Assembly (NCBI GenBank): GCA_046154695.1
Contig: JBJXFI010000275.1
Coordinates: forward strand, 1-42,150
DNA length: 42,150 nucleotides
Source: DALYLB01 sp046154695
GTDB lineage: Bacteria > Acidobacteriota > Blastocatellia > RBC074
Reading direction: 5' to 3'
Shown here: positions 1 through 8,216 of the stretch, in pieces
Layout: every line of letters begins with the position of its first letter
Numbering within the stretch: the first letter of the stretch is position 1
Position numbers and translations under genes: made by a program
Notes under the pieces: model-generated
What the model was told of the DNA's origin: nothing
The model's input: the letters and a program-made list of their open reading frames with translations, nothing else
Databases searched by the model: none

Positions 1-222
1 GTCGACACGCTCATCATCAAGACGGTGGCCGTCCTGCCGGAGGCGGGCTACGCGGGGCTGGGCTCCCTGCTCGTCGCGCGGGCCCACGAGATCGCCGAAG
101 CGGCGGGCTTCCGCCGCGTCATTCACGCCCTGATGCACGAGACGAACCGCTCCCGGCGAATCAGCGATCATTACGCCGGGACGATGCGGCGCTACACACT
201 GTTTTCTCGCGCTCTCGAATAG
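1..222 (+). CDS. GNAT-family N-acetyltransferase, C-terminal fragment (cut by window edge)
   Basis: The reading frame is open from base 1 and ends at TAG 220-222, so only the last 73 residues are visible. They include VAVLPEAGYAGLGSLLVARA, which has the form of the GNAT beta4-alpha3 acetyl-CoA pyrophosphate-binding region (V-x-x-x-x-x-x-x-G-x-G/A), followed by helix residues ARAHEIAEAAGF and a final NRSRRISDHYAGTMRRYTLF segment. The N-terminal half lies outside the window, so substrate and length cannot be judged. The P450 starts 8 bases after the stop on the same strand, which suggests one operon of acetyltransferase, P450 and adenylating ligase. The GNAT fold call is an inference from motif shape; the substrate is unknown. 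Confidence 0.7.
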   Translation, partial: VDTLIIKTVAVLPEAGYAGLGSLLVARAHEIAEAAGFRRVIHALMHETNRSRRISDHYAGTMRRYTLFSRALE

Positions 223-230
223 CCTGCAAG

Positions 231-1577
231 ATGAAACACCATACAAATCAGACGGCGTTCAGCCCGCAAGGGCATTGGCTGCTGGGGCACATCGGAGAGT
301 TTCGCCGCGACGCGCTGGCGCTGTTGCGCGAAGCGGCGCGGAGCCGCGAGAAGGTGCTGCGATACCGGCTGGGGCCGCGGGCGATGCATCTGGTCAATGA
401 TCCGGAGGGCGTGCGGCGCGTGCTGCAGGAGAACCACCAGAATTACGACAAGCGGACGCGCAGCTCTTCAAAGATCGCCTCGGTCAGCGGCGACAGCCTG
501 CTGGTCAGCAACGGAGCGTTCTGGCTGCGCCAGCGGCGCTTGATGCAACCCGTCTTTCACCATCAGCGGCTCGCGGGCTTCGTGCGGGTGATGACGGAGG
601 CGACGACGGCCATGCTCGACCGCGCGCGAGAGACGGCCGCGCGCGGAGAGCCGCTGGAGATGGCCTCGGAGATGATGCACCTGACGTTCACGATCGTCGG
701 GCGAACGCTCTTCAGCGTCGATGTCGGCCGGGACGCGGATGAGGTCGAGTCGGCCATGGCCGTGGTCCTGGATCACACCTATCAGCGTCTGGAACGGATT
801 CTCGATCCGCCGCCATCCGTCCCCACGCCCCGCAACCTTCGATTCCGGCGCGCGCTCGGCGAGATCGACCGCATCGTCTACCGGATCATCGCCGAGCGGC
901 GCGGCGTCGAAGCGAACGATGTGCTCTCGATGCTGCTCGGGGTGCGCGACGAAGAGACCGGCGATGGCATGACCGATGAGCAGCTCAGGGACGAGACGAT
1001 CACCTTTCTGCTCGCCGGGCACGAGACGACGGCCAACGCCCTGGCCTGGACCTGGTATCTGCTTTCGCGGCATTCCGAGGTCGAGCGCCGCCTGCGCGAT
1101 GAGGTGCGCGACGTTCTCGGTGATCGCGCGCCCGGCGCGGAGGATCTGCCGCGCCTGCAATATGTGCGGCAGGTCATACGCGAGGCGATGCGGCTCTATC
1201 CGCCGATCTGGATCATCGAGCGCCGGGCGATCGGCCCGGATGAGATTCATGGCGTCGCGATTCCCGCCGGCTCCTCCGTGATCGTCAGCCCCTATGCGCT
1301 GCATCGCGCGCCGGACCTGTGGACGGATCCCGAGACGTTCGATCCGGATCGCTTCGCGCCCGGCCGCGAGCCTGATCGGTTCGCCTATATTCCCTTCGGC
1401 GCGGGCCCGCGATTGTGCATCGGCAACAACTTCGCGTTGATGGAGGCGCAGGTGATCGTCGCGATGATCGCGCGGCGGTACGCCGTGCGATTGCCGGCGG
1501 GGCAAGAGGTCGCGGCCCGGCCCGGCATCACGCTGCGCCCGCGCGACAGGATGATGATGCGGCTGGAACCACTATGA
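231..1577 (+). CDS. Cytochrome P450 monooxygenase
   Basis: This is a soluble bacterial-type P450 of 448 residues, the usual family length. All three family signatures are present: the I-helix oxygen-activation motif AGHETT (residues 262-267), the K-helix ExxR (E318 to R321) and the heme-ligand loop FGAGPRLCIG with the proximal cysteine at C396. There is no signal peptide or membrane anchor, so it should be cytoplasmic and rely on a separate ferredoxin/reductase, none of which is encoded here. The ATG at 231 follows the acetyltransferase stop by 8 bases, and the TGA overlaps the ATG of the ligase in an ATGA, so the two are translationally coupled. The substrate is likely made or activated by the neighbouring ligase, but it cannot be named from sequence. 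Confidence 0.96.
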   Translation: MKHHTNQTAFSPQGHWLLGHIGEFRRDALALLREAARSREKVLRYRLGPRAMHLVNDPEGVRRVLQENHQNYDKRTRSSSKIASVSGDSLLVSNGAFWLRQRRLMQPVFHHQRLAGFVRVMTEATTAMLDRARETAARGEPLEMASEMMHLTFTIVGRTLFSVDVGRDADEVESAMAVVLDHTYQRLERILDPPPSVPTPRNLRFRRALGEIDRIVYRIIAERRGVEANDVLSMLLGVRDEETGDGMTDEQLRDETITFLLAGHETTANALAWTWYLLSRHSEVERRLRDEVRDVLGDRAPGAEDLPRLQYVRQVIREAMRLYPPIWIIERRAIGPDEIHGVAIPAGSSVIVSPYALHRAPDLWTDPETFDPDRFAPGREPDRFAYIPFGAGPRLCIGNNFALMEAQVIVAMIARRYAVRLPAGQEVAARPGITLRPRDRMMMRLEPL

Positions 1578-3187
1578 ATATTGTCGAAATTCTGCGTGAG
1601 CAGTCGATCGGCCGCCCCGATGCGGCCGCCATCATGACGGCGACGAAAGGGATCGCCCGTTCGATCACGTTCGGCGAACTGGACGAGGCTTCGTCGCGGA
1701 TCGCGGCCCGCTTGCGGAGCGAGGGCCTGACGCGGGGCGATGCCCTGCTGGTCTTCTATCCGATGTCGATCGAACTCTACATCGTGCTGCTGGCGATCTT
1801 TCGCTCGGGGATGACGGCGATGTTCCTCGATCCGTCGGCGGGGCGCGAGCATATCGATCAGTGCTGCGCGCTCCATCCGCCGAAAGGGCTGATCGCCTCG
1901 CCCAAGGCGCATCTGCTGCGCTTCGTCTCGCCGGGTTTGCGGCGGATTCCGCATAAGTTCGTCATCGGCCCGACGATTCCGGGCGCGCGCTCGCTGCGGG
2001 AATTGAGGATCTCACGCGAAGACGCGAAGACGCGAATGGGGACGCGGGATGCGGATGCGGAGATCGCGCCGGCCGAGGACTCGACGCCCGCGCTGCTCAC
2101 CTTCACGAGCGGCAGCACGGGACGCCCGAAAGCGGCGCTTCGCACGCACGGATTTCTGCTGGCCCAGCATCGGGTATTGCGCCACAGCCTCGGGCTGACC
2201 GCGGGCGAACAGGATCTGACGACGCTGCCGATCTTCGTGCTCGCGAACCTTGCCTCGGGCGTGGCGAGCCTGATTCCCGACGCCGATCTGCGCGCTGTCG
2301 GCGCGATCGACCCCGCGCCGGTCGTGGCCCAGATTCTGCGGGACCGGCCGGTCAGCACGGCGGCCTCGCCAGCCTTTCTGGAGCGCCTCGCTGACCACTG
2401 CCTCGCGCAAGCGCAGCACCTGCCGAGCCTCCGCAAGGTCTTCACGGGCGGGGCGCCCGTCTTCCCCCGCCTGCTCGACAAACTGCACGCGATCGCGCCC
2501 ACGGCCGAGATCGTCGCGGTCTACGGTTCGACCGAAGCCGAACCGATCGCCGAGATCCCGCGCAGCGCGATCGCCGAAGAGGACCACGCGGCCATGCGAA
2601 ATGGCGGCGGACTGCTGACCGGCAAACCGGTCCCCGAAATCGAAGCCCGCGTGCTGCGCGATCGCTGGGGCACGCCGATCGCGCCCTGTTCGCGGGAAGA
2701 GTTCGCGCGCCAATGGATGGAGACGGGCGCCGCGGGCGAGATCGTCGTCGCGGGCGATCACGTGCTGCCCGGCTACCTGCACGGCCACGGCGACGAAGAG
2801 ACCAAGTTCCGCGTCGCCGGCCGCCTCTGGCATCGAACGGGCGACGCGGGATATTTCGATTCGGCGGGAAGGCTATGGCTGCTCGGCCGCTGCGCCGCGC
2901 GCGTCGCGGACGATCGCGGCACGCTCTATCCTTTCGCCGTCGAATGCGCCGCTCATTACTTCGAAGGACTGCGGCGCACCGCCTTTCTCGCCAGCGACGG
3001 CCGCCGGCTGCTGATCGTCGAGCGGCGGGATGGCTCAACCGCGCTCGACCTCGAACCCCTCAAAGGCGCCCTGGCCTGGGCGCAACTTGACGACGTGCGC
3101 GTCGTCAAGGCCATCCCCGTCGATAAACGCCACAACGCGAAGATCGATTACCCCCGGTTGCGGAAGCTGGTGAAAGCGATCCGATGA
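1574..3187 (+). CDS. AMP-dependent synthetase/ligase, OleC-like
   Basis: This ANL-superfamily adenylating enzyme has 537 residues. The start is the ATG of the ATGA overlap with the P450. The nucleotide-binding P-loop FTSGSTGRPK is at residues 177-186. Later come VYGSTEAEP (A5-like) and the WHRTGDAGYFDSAGRLWLLG hinge region (A7/A8-like). The stretches VFYPMSIELYIVLLAIFRSG, FLDPSAGREHI and LIASPKAHLLRF, together with the late GRCAARVADDRGTLYPFAVE, resemble OleC, the beta-lactone synthetase of long-chain olefin biosynthesis, more than a typical fatty acyl-CoA ligase. The C-terminal catalytic lysine region (DKRHNAKIDYPRLR) is intact. OleA, OleB and OleD are not in the window, so activation of a beta-hydroxy or fatty acid for a P450-tailored lipid is only inferred. 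A short ACGCGAAG triplicate at 2014-2036 lies in a variable linker just before the P-loop. Confidence 0.88.
   Translation: MNIVEILREQSIGRPDAAAIMTATKGIARSITFGELDEASSRIAARLRSEGLTRGDALLVFYPMSIELYIVLLAIFRSGMTAMFLDPSAGREHIDQCCALHPPKGLIASPKAHLLRFVSPGLRRIPHKFVIGPTIPGARSLRELRISREDAKTRMGTRDADAEIAPAEDSTPALLTFTSGSTGRPKAALRTHGFLLAQHRVLRHSLGLTAGEQDLTTLPIFVLANLASGVASLIPDADLRAVGAIDPAPVVAQILRDRPVSTAASPAFLERLADHCLAQAQHLPSLRKVFTGGAPVFPRLLDKLHAIAPTAEIVAVYGSTEAEPIAEIPRSAIAEEDHAAMRNGGGLLTGKPVPEIEARVLRDRWGTPIAPCSREEFARQWMETGAAGEIVVAGDHVLPGYLHGHGDEETKFRVAGRLWHRTGDAGYFDSAGRLWLLGRCAARVADDRGTLYPFAVECAAHYFEGLRRTAFLASDGRRLLIVERRDGSTALDLEPLKGALAWAQLDDVRVVKAIPVDKRHNAKIDYPRLRKLVKAIR
2014..2036 (+). repeat. Short tandem ACGCGAAG repeat inside the ligase gene
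   Basis: The 8-base unit ACGCGAAG occurs twice and then a third time lacking its final G (ACGCGAA). It encodes part of a polar linker (SREDAKTRMG) just upstream of the adenylation P-loop. The unit length keeps the frame only by chance, because the following codons continue in frame. It looks like an intergenic-type simple repeat that has become part of the protein. Confidence 0.7.
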
Positions 3188-3229
3188 TCAACGGCCGCGC
3201 CGGGGCAGCGGATCAGCTAAAATGGGGCG

Positions 3230-3257
3230 TTGACAGGGTAGAGGAATACGGTATCCT
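3230..3257 (+). promoter_or_regulatory. Sigma-70-like promoter of the toxin-antitoxin pair
   Basis: TTGACA (3230-3235), a 16-base spacer and TATCCT (3252-3257) lie about 73 bases before the antitoxin ATG. The promoter is bracketed by a 7-base inverted repeat, GGGCGTT (3225-3231) and AACGCCC (3281-3287), a possible operator. Autoregulation is typical of toxin-antitoxin loci but is not shown here. Confidence 0.5.
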
Positions 3258-3329
3258 TCGTGACTGCGGTCTCTTTTTGTAACGCCCTTACCGGCCCTGT
3301 TGAGGGAGCGGAGAAATCAAGAGGGAAAA

Positions 3330-3689
3330 ATGACGGTAGTAAGAATTGAACTTAGCAATAATGAAAGGCTCGACCTTCTGCTCGCGTTTCTTCGGCGGCT
3401 GGGGTCTTCTGAGGAGGTCAGGGTCGCCATCGAACAGAGCGAGGAGCCCGCACTCACTTCATCACCAGAAGAGGAGGCCCGCTTTGAGGCGATGATCAAC
3501 CAGATCGTTGAAGATGCCCTGGCGGGCAGACTTGAACGGCTGACGCCTGAAGAGGAGGAAAGAGAGCAACGCGAGCTGGCAGCATACAGCGCCGAACGAT
3601 CGCGCGAGTCGGGGATTTTGACGGATGACGCTATCGTTCGAATGATCAATGAAGATCGCAGGGAACGGAGAGAAAAGGCTGTTGCTTAG
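3330..3689 (+). CDS. Putative antitoxin of a PIN-type toxin-antitoxin pair
   Basis: This is an acidic, charged 119-residue protein with no recognisable catalytic motif. The ATG at 3330 is preceded by AGAGGG at about six bases; an upstream in-frame TTG at 3300 has no comparable ribosome site. The N-terminus (VVRIELSNNERLDLLLAFLRRL) could form a short strand followed by a helix. The middle is rich in glutamate (PEEEARFEAMINQIVEDALAG, then PEEEEREQRE), and the C-terminus is basic (EDRRERREK). The gene overlaps the PIN-domain gene that follows. By position and size it is the likely antitoxin, but the family was not recognised, so the role is inferred from context alone. Because it ends inside the toxin gene, the two are probably translated together. 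Confidence 0.65.
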   Translation: MTVVRIELSNNERLDLLLAFLRRLGSSEEVRVAIEQSEEPALTSSPEEEARFEAMINQIVEDALAGRLERLTPEEEEREQRELAAYSAERSRESGILTDDAIVRMINEDRRERREKAVA

Positions 3690-4086
3690 AGTCGTCCTCG
3701 ATAGCAGTGTCTTGATTTCGGCGATCCTCTCTCCGTCTGGATCGTCCGGACGCGGGTGGACGGCAGCACGGCAAAAGCGGTTTCAGCTCGTTACGTCCCC
3801 TTTCATCGTCGCGGAAGTGGCGCGGTTTCTTCGCAGGCGGTCTTTGTGGGGCGAAGAACAGATTGTGCGGCGCCTGAAACAGATCAGCCGCGCCGCCGAT
3901 ATCATCCAGCCAGCTACGTTCCTTCAAATCGTCCGCGACCCCGAAGATAACCCGATTCTTGAATGCGCCGTTGACGGCAACGCCGATATGATCGTTTCGC
4001 TTGATAAGGATTTGCTGACGCTCAAGGCGTATGACAACATCCCTATCCTGCACGTTGCGGATCTGCTCGTCACATTAGGTGAGTGA
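3682..4086 (+). CDS. PIN-domain ribonuclease toxin (COG1569-like)
   Basis: This PIN-family protein of 134 residues opens with RVVLDSSVLISAIL, which matches the first metal-binding aspartate of PIN nucleases. Further expected acidic positions follow in FIVAEVARFL (Glu), DPEDNPILECA (Asp) and ADMIVSLDKDLL (Asp). PIN toxins cleave RNA using a Mg or Mn centre. I chose the TTG at 3682 because GGAGAG (3667-3672) sits nine bases upstream and family members begin just before RVVLD. An in-frame ATG at 3649 would add 11 residues but has no ribosome site. The gene overlaps the antitoxin by 8 bases (41 with the ATG start). The target RNA is unknown. Confidence 0.85.
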   Translation: MLRVVLDSSVLISAILSPSGSSGRGWTAARQKRFQLVTSPFIVAEVARFLRRRSLWGEEQIVRRLKQISRAADIIQPATFLQIVRDPEDNPILECAVDGNADMIVSLDKDLLTLKAYDNIPILHVADLLVTLGE

Positions 4087-4122
4087 CGACTCAGAACCTG
4101 AAAGTGCCACTGCTCGGAATTA

Positions 4123-5820
4123 TCATTTCTCCTGAAACACGATCTCGCCGTTGATGACGGTCATCGTGCAGCGGGTCTTGAGGATCTCGGCCTCGGGGAT
4201 CTGCATGATGTCGGCGGAGAGGATCGTCAGGTCGGCCCATTTGCCGGCCTCGATCGAGCCGCGGACCTTCTCTTCGAAGGCGGCGAAGGCGGCCCAGAGC
4301 GTGAACATCTTGAGCGCCTGCTCGCGCGAGACCGCCTGTTCCGGATGCCAGCCGGGTCCCGAATTTCCCTTCATATCCTTGCGCGCGACCGCGGCGTAAA
4401 ATTCGATCATCGGTTCGCCGCGCTCGACGGGCGCGTCCGAGCCCCCCGCGATCACGTTCCCCTGCTTCAAAAAAGTCTGCCAGGAATAGGCGCCTTCGAG
4501 CCGCTTGAGGCCGAGGCGGCTGCCGGCGAAGTGCAGGTCGCCGATCGCGTGCGAGGGCTGCATCGAGGGGATGATCTTGAGTTTGGCGAAGCGGGGGATG
4601 TCGTCGGGATGAACGATCTGCGCGTGCTCGATGCGCCAGCGGGGATCGCCGCGATCCATGCGCTCGATCATCGGCACCTCGTCGAAGGCCGTCTCGTACC
4701 AGTCGAGGATCGTCCGGTTGGCGCGGTCGCCGATCGCGTGCACCTCGACCTGGATGCCCTTCTTCAAGGCATCCTTGAGCATCGGCAGCACCTGCTCCGG
4801 CTTGAAGGTCAGCAGCCCGTTCGTGTCGTGGTCGGAATAATTCTCGAGCAGCGCGGCGCCCTTCGAGCCGAGCGCGCCGTCGATGCTGACCTTGATCGTG
4901 CGGACCGTCAGGCGGCCATCGTACATCCCGGTCTGCGGCCCCTCGCGCAGCAGCCGCTGCGCGTCCGGACCGGGCCCGCGAATGGCTTCATAAAGGCGGA
5001 TCTTCAGCTTCTTCTCGCCGAGCAGCCGCTTCATCATCTCGATCTGGTCGAAGTTGACGCCCGCGTCCTGGACCTGCGTCCATCCGAGCGCGATGCTTCG
5101 CTTGTCGGCGAGGATCAGGGCCTGTTCGAGGTCGGCCTTGGTGGCCGCGGGGATGTGGCGCCCGATCAGCCCCTGCGCTCGATCGACCAGCATGCCCATG
5201 GGCTCGCCGCTCGCCTTGTCCTTCATGATCTCTCCCCCGAAGGGGCTCTCGGTGGTTTTGTCGATGCCCGCCGCCTTCATCGCCGCGCTGTTGACCACGG
5301 ACGCATGCCCGTCGGCGCGCGTCAGATAGACAGGATTGTTCGGGGCGATCTTGTCCAGGTCCCACCGGGTCGGAAAGGCCTGCGGCTTCCAGAACGTCTC
5401 GATCCAGCCGCGGCCCGTCACCCATTCGCCCGGCCTGGCCTTGTCCACGCGCGCCTTCACCTTGCCCAGAAAATCCTCCAGACTCACGGTCCCTTCGAGG
5501 TTCAGGTTCATCTCGCGAAACCCGACACCCGAAAAATGATAATGGCTGTCGGCCAGTCCGGGCACGACGGTCTGCCCCTTCAGGTCGATGACCCGCGTTG
5601 TCTTCTTGTTCTCGAAATTCTTTATATCCGCGTTCGAGCCGACGGCGAGGATCTGGCCGTAGCGAGTGGCGATCGCCTCCGCCTTCGGGCGCGACTCGTT
5701 GAGCGTGTAGATGTTCCCGTTCTTCAATACCAGTTCCGCCGGCTCGGATTGCACGGGCGTTTGTTGAAAGAACGGCGCGAAGGCCAGAATTGCGAACAGG
5801 CACAGGGCGGTGAGTTTCAT
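4123..5820 (-). CDS. Exported amidohydrolase, family 3 (YtcJ-like)
   Basis: This metal-dependent hydrolase has 565 residues. An N-terminal signal peptide (MKLTALCLFAILAFAPFF) predicts a periplasmic location. Next come the small beta domain typical of imidazolonepropionase-like enzymes (AELVLKNGNIYTLNE) and the metal-binding DSHYH (D91, H93, H95) at the first barrel strand. Later motifs include the EVHAIGDRAN histidine, the IEHAQ histidine and the GSDAPVE aspartate, all in Amidohydro_3 order. The C-terminus returns to the beta domain with GKWADLTILS. The substrate is unknown; relatives hydrolyse cyclic amides or N-substituted amino compounds. I chose ATG 5820 because GGA lies six to eight bases upstream; ATG 5826 would add two residues. 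It lies downstream of the aminotransferase gene, separated by repeat 5848-5925. Confidence 0.9.
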   Translation of the reverse strand: MKLTALCLFAILAFAPFFQQTPVQSEPAELVLKNGNIYTLNESRPKAEAIATRYGQILAVGSNADIKNFENKKTTRVIDLKGQTVVPGLADSHYHFSGVGFREMNLNLEGTVSLEDFLGKVKARVDKARPGEWVTGRGWIETFWKPQAFPTRWDLDKIAPNNPVYLTRADGHASVVNSAAMKAAGIDKTTESPFGGEIMKDKASGEPMGMLVDRAQGLIGRHIPAATKADLEQALILADKRSIALGWTQVQDAGVNFDQIEMMKRLLGEKKLKIRLYEAIRGPGPDAQRLLREGPQTGMYDGRLTVRTIKVSIDGALGSKGAALLENYSDHDTNGLLTFKPEQVLPMLKDALKKGIQVEVHAIGDRANRTILDWYETAFDEVPMIERMDRGDPRWRIEHAQIVHPDDIPRFAKLKIIPSMQPSHAIGDLHFAGSRLGLKRLEGAYSWQTFLKQGNVIAGGSDAPVERGEPMIEFYAAVARKDMKGNSGPGWHPEQAVSREQALKMFTLWAAFAAFEEKVRGSIEAGKWADLTILSADIMQIPEAEILKTRCTMTVINGEIVFQEK

Positions 5821-5847
5821 ATGCATTCCATGGAAAATGTTCGGAGT

Positions 5848-5925
5848 TCTCGTTCGGAGTTCCGCCTTCAGGCGGTCGGTCTAGTGCCAACGGCGGACCG
5901 CCTTATGGCGGAGCTCCGAACGAGA
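5848..5925. repeat. Long inverted repeat, outer-type palindrome (copy A)
   Basis: A 19-base arm (5848-5866, containing TTCGGAGTTCCGCC) pairs with 5907-5925 (GGCGGAGCTCCGAA) with one G-T position. The arm sequence is shared with the outer arms at 12011-12030 and 28739-28759. This copy lacks the inner ACGGAACAGACGG palindrome. It lies between the aminotransferase stop and the amidohydrolase start. Confidence 0.85.
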
Positions 5926-5929
5926 GCGG

Positions 5930-7219
5930 TTATTTCGAAATCTCCGCGAGGCTGCCGTCGAGTGCGGCGACCAGTTCATCGATGTGATCCTTTGTGGCGA
6001 TCAGCGGCGGGCCGATCCGGACGACATTATTGTAAAGGCCGCCCTTGCCGATGAGCACGCCGCGCTTCCGGGTCTCTTCGAACAATCTTGCGACGCCCTG
6101 CGTGTCGGGTTCCTTGGTCTTGCGGTCCTTGACGAGTTCGAGGGCCTGCATCAATCCCATGCCGCGAACATCGCCGATGGCCTCGTATCGTTCCTGCAGG
6201 CCCATTAACTTTTCGCGCAGGTAATCGCCCACCACGCGGGCATTGTGCGCGAGGTTCTCCTGCTCGATGACCTCGATCGTGGCCATCGAGGCGCGCATGA
6301 CGAGGGCATTGCCGCCGAAGGTCGAGAAACTCAGCCCCGGATAGGCATCGGCGATTTCGGGCCGCGCGATCGTTGCGCCGATGGGCATCCCGTTCGCCAT
6401 CCCCTTGGCGAAGGTCATGATGTCGGGCTCGACGTCGAAATGCTCGATCCCGCACCATTTGTCGCCCGTCCGCCCCCATCCGGTCTGGACTTCATCGGCG
6501 ATGAAGACCCCGCCATACCCGCGAATGATCGCGACGGCCTCTTTGAAGTATTCCTTCGGCGGGACGATGAATCCACCCGATCCGAGGATCGGTTCCGCGA
6601 TGAAGCCCGCGATCTGGCCCGAGGTCGAGGTCTGGATCACTTCCTTCAAATCCTTCGCACAGGCCAGATCGCATTCGGGATAGGTCAGTTTGAACGGGCA
6701 CCGATAACAGTAGGGCGCCGGGGCCTGGACAAAGCCGGGCGTCTGCGCGGGCAGCGCCCGCCACGCAGCCTGCCCCGCCGCCCCCTGCATCGTCATCGAG
6801 CGCCCGCTGTAGCTGTATCGCAGCGTGATGAACTCCTGCCGGCCGGTATAGAGTTTCGCCGCCATCATGGCCGTCTCGTCGGCCTCGGTTCCGCTGTTGC
6901 TGAAAAAGGTCTTCTCCAGCTTGCCCGGCGTGATCTCGGCCAGCTTCGCCGCCAGTTGATTGACCGGCGTGCTGGCATAGAGCGTCGAGGTGTGTGTGAG
7001 CTTCTTCATCTGATCGATGACGGCCTCGGTCACCCGCGGATTGTTGTGGCCGATGCTGGTCACCAGCACGCCACCGAAGCAGTCCAGATACTGCTTTCCG
7101 TCCTCGTCCCACACATGCATTCCTTCCCCGTGCGAGAGCGCGATCGGCTCGGCATAATAGGTGGCGTTGCATTTCCAAAGAAAGTCCTTGTGCTTTTGAA
7201 CGGTTTCCTGATTCGACAT
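5930..7219 (-). CDS. Class III PLP aminotransferase (AGXT2/GABA-aminotransferase-like)
   Basis: This fold-type I PLP enzyme has 429 residues, the usual length for class III transaminases. The co-factor aspartate lies in FIADEVQTGWGRTG (D242), the Schiff-base lysine is K272 in TFAKGMANG, and the phosphate-binding SNSGTEA is at 108-114. A cysteine group (C171, C174, C183, C187) in the insertion around YCYRCPF is typical of the subgroup containing alanine-glyoxylate aminotransferase 2. Known substrates in that family are beta- or omega-amino acids with pyruvate or glyoxylate; the actual donor here is unknown. There is no signal peptide, so it is cytoplasmic. It is upstream of and co-directional with the exported amidohydrolase, and divergent from the GNAT-racemase pair, with about 200 bases between for control elements. 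Confidence 0.92.
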   Translation of the reverse strand: MSNQETVQKHKDFLWKCNATYYAEPIALSHGEGMHVWDEDGKQYLDCFGGVLVTSIGHNNPRVTEAVIDQMKKLTHTSTLYASTPVNQLAAKLAEITPGKLEKTFFSNSGTEADETAMMAAKLYTGRQEFITLRYSYSGRSMTMQGAAGQAAWRALPAQTPGFVQAPAPYCYRCPFKLTYPECDLACAKDLKEVIQTSTSGQIAGFIAEPILGSGGFIVPPKEYFKEAVAIIRGYGGVFIADEVQTGWGRTGDKWCGIEHFDVEPDIMTFAKGMANGMPIGATIARPEIADAYPGLSFSTFGGNALVMRASMATIEVIEQENLAHNARVVGDYLREKLMGLQERYEAIGDVRGMGLMQALELVKDRKTKEPDTQGVARLFEETRKRGVLIGKGGLYNNVVRIGPPLIATKDHIDELVAALDGSLAEISK

Positions 7220-7425
7220 GCTTTTTCCCGCCTTTAGGTTTTCGATTGGGTTGCGACGCCGGGATTGTATCCGTTCCCGGCCTCAGGCTGAAGATAAAAC
7301 GCGACATTTTCGCTTCCACGGGGGAGGTTTGACCGGCTCCAGCCTCGCTGCTATCTTTGCAGCCCTCGCGCTCGAAGAGGCGTGCGCGGCTCTCACTCTC
7401 ATTCCCAGGCATTGGTGTGAAAGAC

Positions 7426-8211
7426 ATGAATTCTGATCCCTCGATACCCGGATACACGGTTCGCGAATGCGTGAGCTTCGAAGATTTTGCCGCGTGCTGC
7501 GAGATGCAGCGAATCGTCTGGCAGTTCGATGACCTGGACGTGACCGCCCCCCGCAGCTTCATCGTCACGCGCAAGGGCGGCGGATTCACCTACGGCGCAT
7601 TCGATGACGCGGGGCGCCTGCTCGGTTTTTCCCTGGCGCTGCCGGCGTTCGACGAGAAACTTCGCCCGTATTATTACTCACAGATGCTTGCGGTGCTGCC
7701 CGAGCACCGCGATGCCGGGATCGGTATGAAGCTGAAGCAGGCCCAGCGCGATCACTCGCTGCGGACGGGCATCCCGCTGATTACCTGGACCTTCGACCCC
7801 CTGCAGTCGCGCAATGCCCACCTGAATATCATAAAGCTCGGCTGCGTGGTCCGGAAATACTTTGTGAACTATTATGGCCACGGGAGCACGAGCGTGCTGC
7901 ATCGGGGCCTGGACACCGATCGGCTTTTCCCGGAATGGTGGGTTCACTCGGCGCACGTGCGGGAAGCGCTCTTGGGCGGGCGGCGGACCGACGCCGCGGA
8001 AGCCGTCATCGAGATCCCGCGCGATATCGACGCGATCAAGGCCCGCGATATGGAAGAGGCCAAAAACTGGCAGCTCCGGATTCGCCGCGCATTTCTGCAA
8101 TATCTTTCCGAAGGCCTCTACTGCGCCGGATTCGCCGCCGATGCGCGCGGCCACAGCAGCTATCTCTTCTTCAAGGACGAGCAGCGTGAAAAGGATGAAC
8201 AATACCGGTAA
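7426..8211 (+). CDS. GNAT acetyltransferase-like protein (COG3375 type), probable D-amino acid N-succinyltransferase
   Basis: This protein of 261 residues shows GNAT features: YYYSQMLAVLPEHRDAGIGMKLKQAQR contains the acyl-CoA loop (R-x-x-G-I-G), followed by ITWTFDPLQSRNAHLNIIKLGC, a signature of the COG3375 group. In Geobacillus-type loci this family succinylates D-amino acids, and its product is epimerised by N-succinylamino acid racemase. Here the racemase gene begins 5 bases after the stop, which supports the same job. ATG 7426 was chosen because the region upstream (from 7357) is a poorly conserved basic extension; a weak GAAAG precedes it. The acyl donor (acetyl or succinyl) cannot be read from sequence. 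The third pathway enzyme, a desuccinylase, is not adjacent. Confidence 0.85.
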   Translation: MNSDPSIPGYTVRECVSFEDFAACCEMQRIVWQFDDLDVTAPRSFIVTRKGGGFTYGAFDDAGRLLGFSLALPAFDEKLRPYYYSQMLAVLPEHRDAGIGMKLKQAQRDHSLRTGIPLITWTFDPLQSRNAHLNIIKLGCVVRKYFVNYYGHGSTSVLHRGLDTDRLFPEWWVHSAHVREALLGGRRTDAAEAVIEIPRDIDAIKARDMEEAKNWQLRIRRAFLQYLSEGLYCAGFAADARGHSSYLFFKDEQREKDEQYR

Positions 8212-8216
8212 CCGAT

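Noticed and set aside
4345..6054. Plus-strand frame of 569 codons opposite the exported amidohydrolase
   Set aside because: Antisense shadow that also runs through the palindrome 5848-5925 into the aminotransferase gene.
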